From: Clostridia bacterium
GTDB lineage: Bacteria > Bacillota > Clostridia > Peptostreptococcales > Anaerovoracaceae
DNA: 9,034 bases
Reading direction: 5' to 3'
NCBI GenBank assembly: GCA_900754805.1
Contig: CAAEEE010000310.1
Coordinates: 1 to 9,034 of the forward strand
Made by a program: the position numbers and the translations under genes. Below are positions 5,875 to 9,034 of the stretch, in pieces; position 1 is the stretch's first letter; every line of letters begins with the position of its first letter. The notes beneath the pieces are model-generated. The model ran no database searches. It was given only the letters and a program-made list of their open reading frames with translations, and was not told where the DNA came from.

Positions 5875-7248
5875 TTATTTTCCTAAACAAAATCTTTTGA
5901 AAACTTCATTTATAATATCTTCTTCCACCGCTTCTCCTATAATTGCGCCGAGACACTCATATGCCCTGCTTGCATCAATCTCAAGAAGTTCCAGCGGCTG
6001 ACAGGCTTTTGCCATTTCAATCGCATCGGCAAGAGAGCTATCCGCTTCTTCAAGGAGATTTTTATGCCGTACATTGGTAACCATCATGCTGTCAGATTGT
6101 TTGACCTCACCTCCGTATACCAGATTCTCCACGACATTCTCTATTTCTTCTATGCCATCACCGTTTGCAACAGAAGCCTCAATTATACAAGCTTCCGGCA
6201 AATGTTTTTCAAGTTCTACACTGTCAAAGGCACTTGGCAAATCGGTCTTATTTAAAATAACGACTGCCTTCTTATCTCTTATATGATTCAAAATTGAAAA
6301 ATCTTCTTCATCAAGTGCCCTGCTTCGGTCAGCCATAAAAATAATCAAATCCGCATTATTAAATGCTTCTTTACTCTTTTCAATTCCTATTTTTTCTATT
6401 AAATCTTCCGTTTCTCTGATTCCGGCTGTATCCGTAAGCTTTACCGGAATGCCTCGAATTGTAAGCATTTCTTCGATCGTATCTCTGGTCGTGCCGGGAA
6501 CGGAAGTTACGATTGCTCTCGTTTCCTTAAGCAAAGCGTTCATCAGTGAAGATTTTCCGACATTCGGTTTTCCTATAATGGAAATTTTTAAACCTTCGCT
6601 CATAATCCGTCCTGTATCAGATGTTTGCAGCATTTTCTCAATTTTCACACGAACGGAAGTTAAATCGGAAACTAGATTTTCAAAAGTCAGCTGCTCAATA
6701 TCCTCATCAGGATAATCAATATTTACGGTTATATTGACAAGGCTATTCATAAGTTCCGCACGGATCTGGCGAATCTCTTTTGAAAAATTGCCTTCAAGCT
6801 GATTCAGCGCGACGTCAAAAGATTTGTCCGACTTAGCGCGAATTAAGTCAATCACCGCCTCCGCCTGTGACAAGTCAAGCCTTCCGTTTAAAAAAGCGCG
6901 TTTTGTAAATTCGCCCGGCTCTGCAAGACTCGCACCGTTTTTTAAAACAAGTGATAAAATTTTGCGAAGGGAAACCATGCTGCCGTGGCACTGAATTTCC
7001 ACAACATCTTCCGCTGTATAAGAATAGGGCGCTTTAAAATAAACCGCCATCACTTCATCTATGAGCTCTCCGCTGAAATTATTGCGCACAAAACCATAGT
7101 GCATCATGCGAGGTATAATATCATATTCATTTTTTTCCCTGCTAAAAATCTGCTCCAGAATCGCTCGGGACTTTTCTCCACTGATTCTGACAACTCCGAT
7201 TCCTCCCTCTCCGGGCGCAGTCGCAATTGCAGCAATTGTATCTTCCAT
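5875..7248 (-). CDS. mnmE: tRNA modification GTPase MnmE (TrmE)
   Basis: MnmE is a dimeric GTPase that binds 5,10-methylene-tetrahydrofolate and works with MnmG on tRNA wobble U34. The 457-residue protein begins with the folate-binding domain (about 1-118, starting MEDTIAAIATAPGEGGIGVVRISG). A helical domain is interrupted by the G domain. The G domain has G1 GKPNVGKSS (226-234), G2 GTTRD (252-256), G3 DTAG (273-276) and G4 NKTD (333-336). It ends with FCLGK (453-457), the family C-terminal motif with the functional Cys454. All key residues are present. The ATG at 7248 is supported by family alignment, although its ribosome site is weak (an AGAAAG stretch). It follows jag after a hairpin-containing gap, with a TATAAA in that gap that could be a secondary promoter, and it is followed 17 bases later by mnmG. 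Confidence 0.97.
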   Translation of the reverse strand: MEDTIAAIATAPGEGGIGVVRISGEKSRAILEQIFSREKNEYDIIPRMMHYGFVRNNFSGELIDEVMAVYFKAPYSYTAEDVVEIQCHGSMVSLRKILSLVLKNGASLAEPGEFTKRAFLNGRLDLSQAEAVIDLIRAKSDKSFDVALNQLEGNFSKEIRQIRAELMNSLVNITVNIDYPDEDIEQLTFENLVSDLTSVRVKIEKMLQTSDTGRIMSEGLKISIIGKPNVGKSSLMNALLKETRAIVTSVPGTTRDTIEEMLTIRGIPVKLTDTAGIRETEDLIEKIGIEKSKEAFNNADLIIFMADRSRALDEEDFSILNHIRDKKAVVILNKTDLPSAFDSVELEKHLPEACIIEASVANGDGIEEIENVVENLVYGGEVKQSDSMMVTNVRHKNLLEEADSSLADAIEMAKACQPLELLEIDASRAYECLGAIIGEAVEEDIINEVFKRFCLGK

Positions 7249-7263
7249 ATCGTCTGCTTTCTG

Positions 7264-7285
7264 CCGGCATTATTTATATTGCCGG
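7264..7285. repeat. Inverted repeat in the mnmE leader
   Basis: CCGGCA at 7264-7269 and TGCCGG at 7280-7285 form six-base arms around a ten-base AT-rich loop. They lie 16-37 bases upstream of the mnmE start. On the minus strand the loop contains TATAAA (7278-7273), a possible -10 with no good -35. The structure could shape mnmE translation or bind a regulator. Function is unknown. Confidence 0.45.
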
Positions 7286-7290
7286 ACTTT

Positions 7291-7325
7291 TAAAATAAAA
7301 GTAAGCCCGTTTTAAAAAACGGGCT
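7291..7325 (-). terminator. Candidate terminator or attenuator after jag
   Basis: The ten-base arms AGCCCGTTTT/AAAACGGGCT (7304-7313 and 7316-7325) form a strong hairpin starting 7 bases after the jag stop. On the minus strand the tail is TT-AC-TTTT-A-TTTT, a broken T-tract. It has the position and stem of an intrinsic terminator but an interrupted tail. Partial termination between the yidC-jag part and the mnmE-mnmG-rsmG part is the likeliest reading. Confidence 0.6.
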
Positions 7326-7331
7326 ATCAAA

Positions 7332-8159
7332 CTACTTCAATTCAATTATAACCCTTCTGTATGGATCTTGACCTTCACTTCTGGTTGTAACCCGAGGATG
7401 GTTCTGAAGAGTTGCATGAATCACCTTTCTTTCGTAAGGATTCATAGGTTCCAGTCTGACACTCTTTTTCGTTCTTACAACTTTATTAGCCAATCTGGAT
7501 GCGAGCAGTTCGAGTGTTTTTTCTCTTTTCGCTCTGTAATTTTCTGCGTTAACAACAACTCGCGTGTACGCAGACTGCTCTTTATTAACTACAAGGCTTG
7601 TCAAATACTGAATCGCATCTAAAGTCTGACCTCTTTTACCGATAATTGTTCCGGAATCTTTTCCCTGAATATCAATATAAAGAACGTCACTGCCTGCCTT
7701 TGCTGTTATATCAAGCTCAAGTCCCATTTCCTTCGTAACTTCTGCTAAAAATGTCAGAGCCACATGATCCGTGCAAGGAGTCAGATTTTCTTCCGGTTCC
7801 TTTACGATTACAGGTTTTATATTTTCAATATCGAATTTAGGACTTGTTTTTTGTTTTCTATTTTTAGATGTTTCTTTTTTTGGAGATCTTTCTCTTTCCG
7901 GTCTGCTCTTTTCGGCTTTTACTTCCTGTCTTACAGGTTTTACCGATTTTTCCTGTACCTTTTCTTTTTCCTGAACAGGAATATGAGCTTTTTTCTTTTC
8001 AACTCTTACTTTTGCAAGTTTTGAGCCGATACCGAAAAATCCACGAGAAGGCTCTTCCAAAACAGTAACATCAACTTCGTCGCGGGTAAGCTGTAAATCT
8101 TCCAGAGCCAGTTTTACTGCCTCTTCGACGTCCACTCCCCATTTTTCAGAAAAATCCAT
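7332..8159 (-). CDS. jag: RNA-binding protein Jag/KhpB (SpoIIIJ-associated)
   Basis: Jag (KhpB) is a cytoplasmic RNA-binding protein encoded beside yidC throughout Firmicutes. In streptococci KhpA and KhpB form a complex affecting cell elongation and division. The 275-residue protein has the Jag-N domain (about 1-52, with the GFFGIG motif at 40-45). A long, highly charged Lys/Glu/Arg-rich linker (about 53-128) looks disordered. The KH domain is centred on GKRGQTLDAIQYL (174-186), with its GxxG loop GKRG. The C-terminal R3H domain has Arg244 and His248 in the RxxxH arrangement and a conserved end, DPYRRVIIEL. The ATG has a GGAGG 10 bases upstream. The gene follows yidC by 20 bases and is probably co-transcribed with it, then meets a hairpin before mnmE. 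Confidence 0.95.
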   Translation of the reverse strand: MDFSEKWGVDVEEAVKLALEDLQLTRDEVDVTVLEEPSRGFFGIGSKLAKVRVEKKKAHIPVQEKEKVQEKSVKPVRQEVKAEKSRPERERSPKKETSKNRKQKTSPKFDIENIKPVIVKEPEENLTPCTDHVALTFLAEVTKEMGLELDITAKAGSDVLYIDIQGKDSGTIIGKRGQTLDAIQYLTSLVVNKEQSAYTRVVVNAENYRAKREKTLELLASRLANKVVRTKKSVRLEPMNPYERKVIHATLQNHPRVTTRSEGQDPYRRVIIELK

Positions 8160-8179
8160 ATTTTCTTTTCCTCCAATGT

Positions 8180-8899
8180 TTATGCTTTTGCTCTTCTCTT
8201 TCTATTCTTCGCTTCTCTTGCTTCTTTTTCTTCTCTCTGTTTCTTTCTCCACGTATTAAACCTCATGTTATAGAAGATCTGAATTACCTGGCTGCCAAAC
8301 CAATAAACGGCAAGACCTGCCGGATAGCTTCTCGCCATCCATAAAATCATAATCGGGAAGAAATATTTCATCATCTTCGTCATAACAGCAGCCTGCTGCG
8401 CATTAGCGCCTGCACCCATGCTTGACTGGGACATTGATGTTGAAATAAAGGTTGCGATAGCCGCCGCAATAGGAAGAATCCACTTATCCGGCTGTGCTAA
8501 ATCCTTAATCCATAAAAAGCTTTCATGAGTTGCGAAAATCATATCGCTGGAACTTATGTATTCCATAGGATTTCTGAGCAAAGTGAAAAGACCCATGATA
8601 ACAAACATCTGAACGATCATAGGAAGGCATCCGCCGTACATGCTTGCGCCTTCGCTCTTATAAAGCTCATTGAGCTTTTCGTTCATAAGAGCCTTATCCT
8701 TCGCATATTTCTGCTGAATTTCCTGTACCTTTGGCTGGAATTCAGACATCCTCATCGTAGATTTTGTTTGCTTGGCGTATACCGGATAGAGACATAACTT
8801 TACGACTACAGTTAAAATTACAATCGCAATTCCGTAGTCTCCAACCAGGTCATACAGCCATGTAAGCAAAAAACTTAATGGTTTTGTTATTATTCCCAT
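8180..8899 (-). CDS. yidC: Membrane protein insertase YidC (SpoIIIJ/OxaA type)
   Basis: YidC inserts small membrane proteins, alone or with SecYEG. The 239-residue form begins MGIITKPLSFLLTWLYDLVG, an amphipathic entry helix. The first core membrane segment (about 22-40) carries Lys34, at the place of the conserved positive residue in the hydrophilic groove. A cytoplasmic charged hairpin (about 41-88) follows, with KQTKSTMRMSEFQPKVQEIQQKY. Then come the GGCLPMIVQMF segment (89-99), further membrane segments near 138-155, 176-190 and 193-211, and a very basic tail (212-239). There is no lipoprotein signal peptide, unlike Bacillus SpoIIIJ; short forms of this kind are common in Clostridia. The ATG at 8899 is chosen over a TTG one codon earlier because GGAGG then has a six-base spacer. 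The gene starts 12 bases after yidD, and the basic tail fits ribosome contact. Confidence 0.96.
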   Translation of the reverse strand: MGIITKPLSFLLTWLYDLVGDYGIAIVILTVVVKLCLYPVYAKQTKSTMRMSEFQPKVQEIQQKYAKDKALMNEKLNELYKSEGASMYGGCLPMIVQMFVIMGLFTLLRNPMEYISSSDMIFATHESFLWIKDLAQPDKWILPIAAAIATFISTSMSQSSMGAGANAQQAAVMTKMMKYFFPIMILWMARSYPAGLAVYWFGSQVIQIFYNMRFNTWRKKQREEKEAREAKNRKRRAKA

Positions 8900-8911
8900 C
8901 AATTTCCTCCA

Positions 8912-9034
8912 TTATTTTAAAGGGTCATATCCCCCTTCGTGCCAAGGGTGACACTTTAAAATTCGTTTAATTCCCAAGTAGCTACCTTTAAAAACTCCAT
9001 ATTTTTCAAGAGCTTGAATAAAATACGTCGAGCA
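8912..9034 (-). CDS. yidD: Membrane protein insertion efficiency factor YidD, 5' part beyond window
   Basis: Translating the minus strand from the window edge gives 40 codons ending in TAA. The peptide runs from [13 protein letters not shown] through [17 protein letters not shown] to GGYDPLK. It carries the YidD landmarks: the leading Cys-Ser, the KG-x(6)-KRIL-x-C core, the HPW dyad and the closing GGYDP. YidD is a small (roughly 70-85 residue) membrane-associated protein that aids YidC/Sec insertion. The N-terminal half lies beyond the right edge. It sits directly upstream of yidC, as in the conserved rpmH-rnpA-yidD-yidC-jag order, which places the origin just outside the window to the right. 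The stop codon is followed at once by the yidC ribosome site (GGAGG, 8910-8906). Confidence 0.93.
   Translation of the reverse strand, partial: CSTYFIQALEKYGVFKGSYLGIKRILKCHPWHEGGYDPLK

Noticed and set aside
1..9034. Search for CRISPR arrays, insertion sequences, tRNA or rRNA genes, phage genes or defence systems
   Set aside because: No tandem spaced repeats, transposase motifs, cloverleaf-like segments or foreign-looking genes were seen by eye. The window is a conserved origin-proximal housekeeping block.

Overview
The window is a stretch of low-to-mid GC Firmicutes chromosome, most likely from the class Clostridia, lying just beside the replication origin. The gene order yidD-yidC-jag-mnmE-mnmG-rsmG-noc-parA-parB on the minus strand is the classic block that in Bacillus and many Clostridia runs leftward away from rpmH/rnpA/dnaA. 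The origin and dnaA should therefore lie beyond the right-hand end. The Clostridia assignment is inferred from AT-rich codon use, strong AGGAGG ribosome sites, a short YidC with no signal peptide, and the ParB/Noc pair. I cannot name the genus.

Layout from right to left on the minus strand. The tail of yidD (8912-9034) is followed 12 bases later by yidC, then 20 bases later by jag. An 83-base gap with two hairpins separates jag from mnmE. mnmE, mnmG and rsmG follow closely, and mnmG and rsmG overlap by four bases. An intrinsic terminator whose loop contains the rsmG stop codon closes that unit. The noc-like gene then has its own promoter region, rich in short inverted repeats. Its stop codon lies inside a perfect parS site that is followed by a T-tract. 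Next come a consensus-like promoter and parA-parB, fused by a TAATG stop/start overlap. On the plus strand, converging on parB, is the 3' part of a PlsC-type lysophospholipid acyltransferase (1-528). A hairpin terminator and a degenerate second parS lie between the two.

Functionally the window combines four themes. YidC and YidD insert membrane proteins, and Jag is the RNA-binding partner encoded next to YidC. MnmE and MnmG modify wobble uridine 34 of tRNAs, and RsmG methylates 16S rRNA. ParA, ParB and parS handle chromosome segregation, and Noc handles nucleoid occlusion. PlsC makes phosphatidic acid for membrane lipids. All genes look intact apart from the two cut by the window edges. No gene-free stretch exceeds about 110 bases.

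I found no undescribed multi-gene system. The observations most worth checking are regulatory or concern the partition locus. They are a parS palindrome that covers the noc stop codon and looks like a terminator, a second degenerate parS on the far side of parAB, and a Noc homologue that lacks the usual N-terminal membrane-targeting helix and has mixed DNA-specificity residues.
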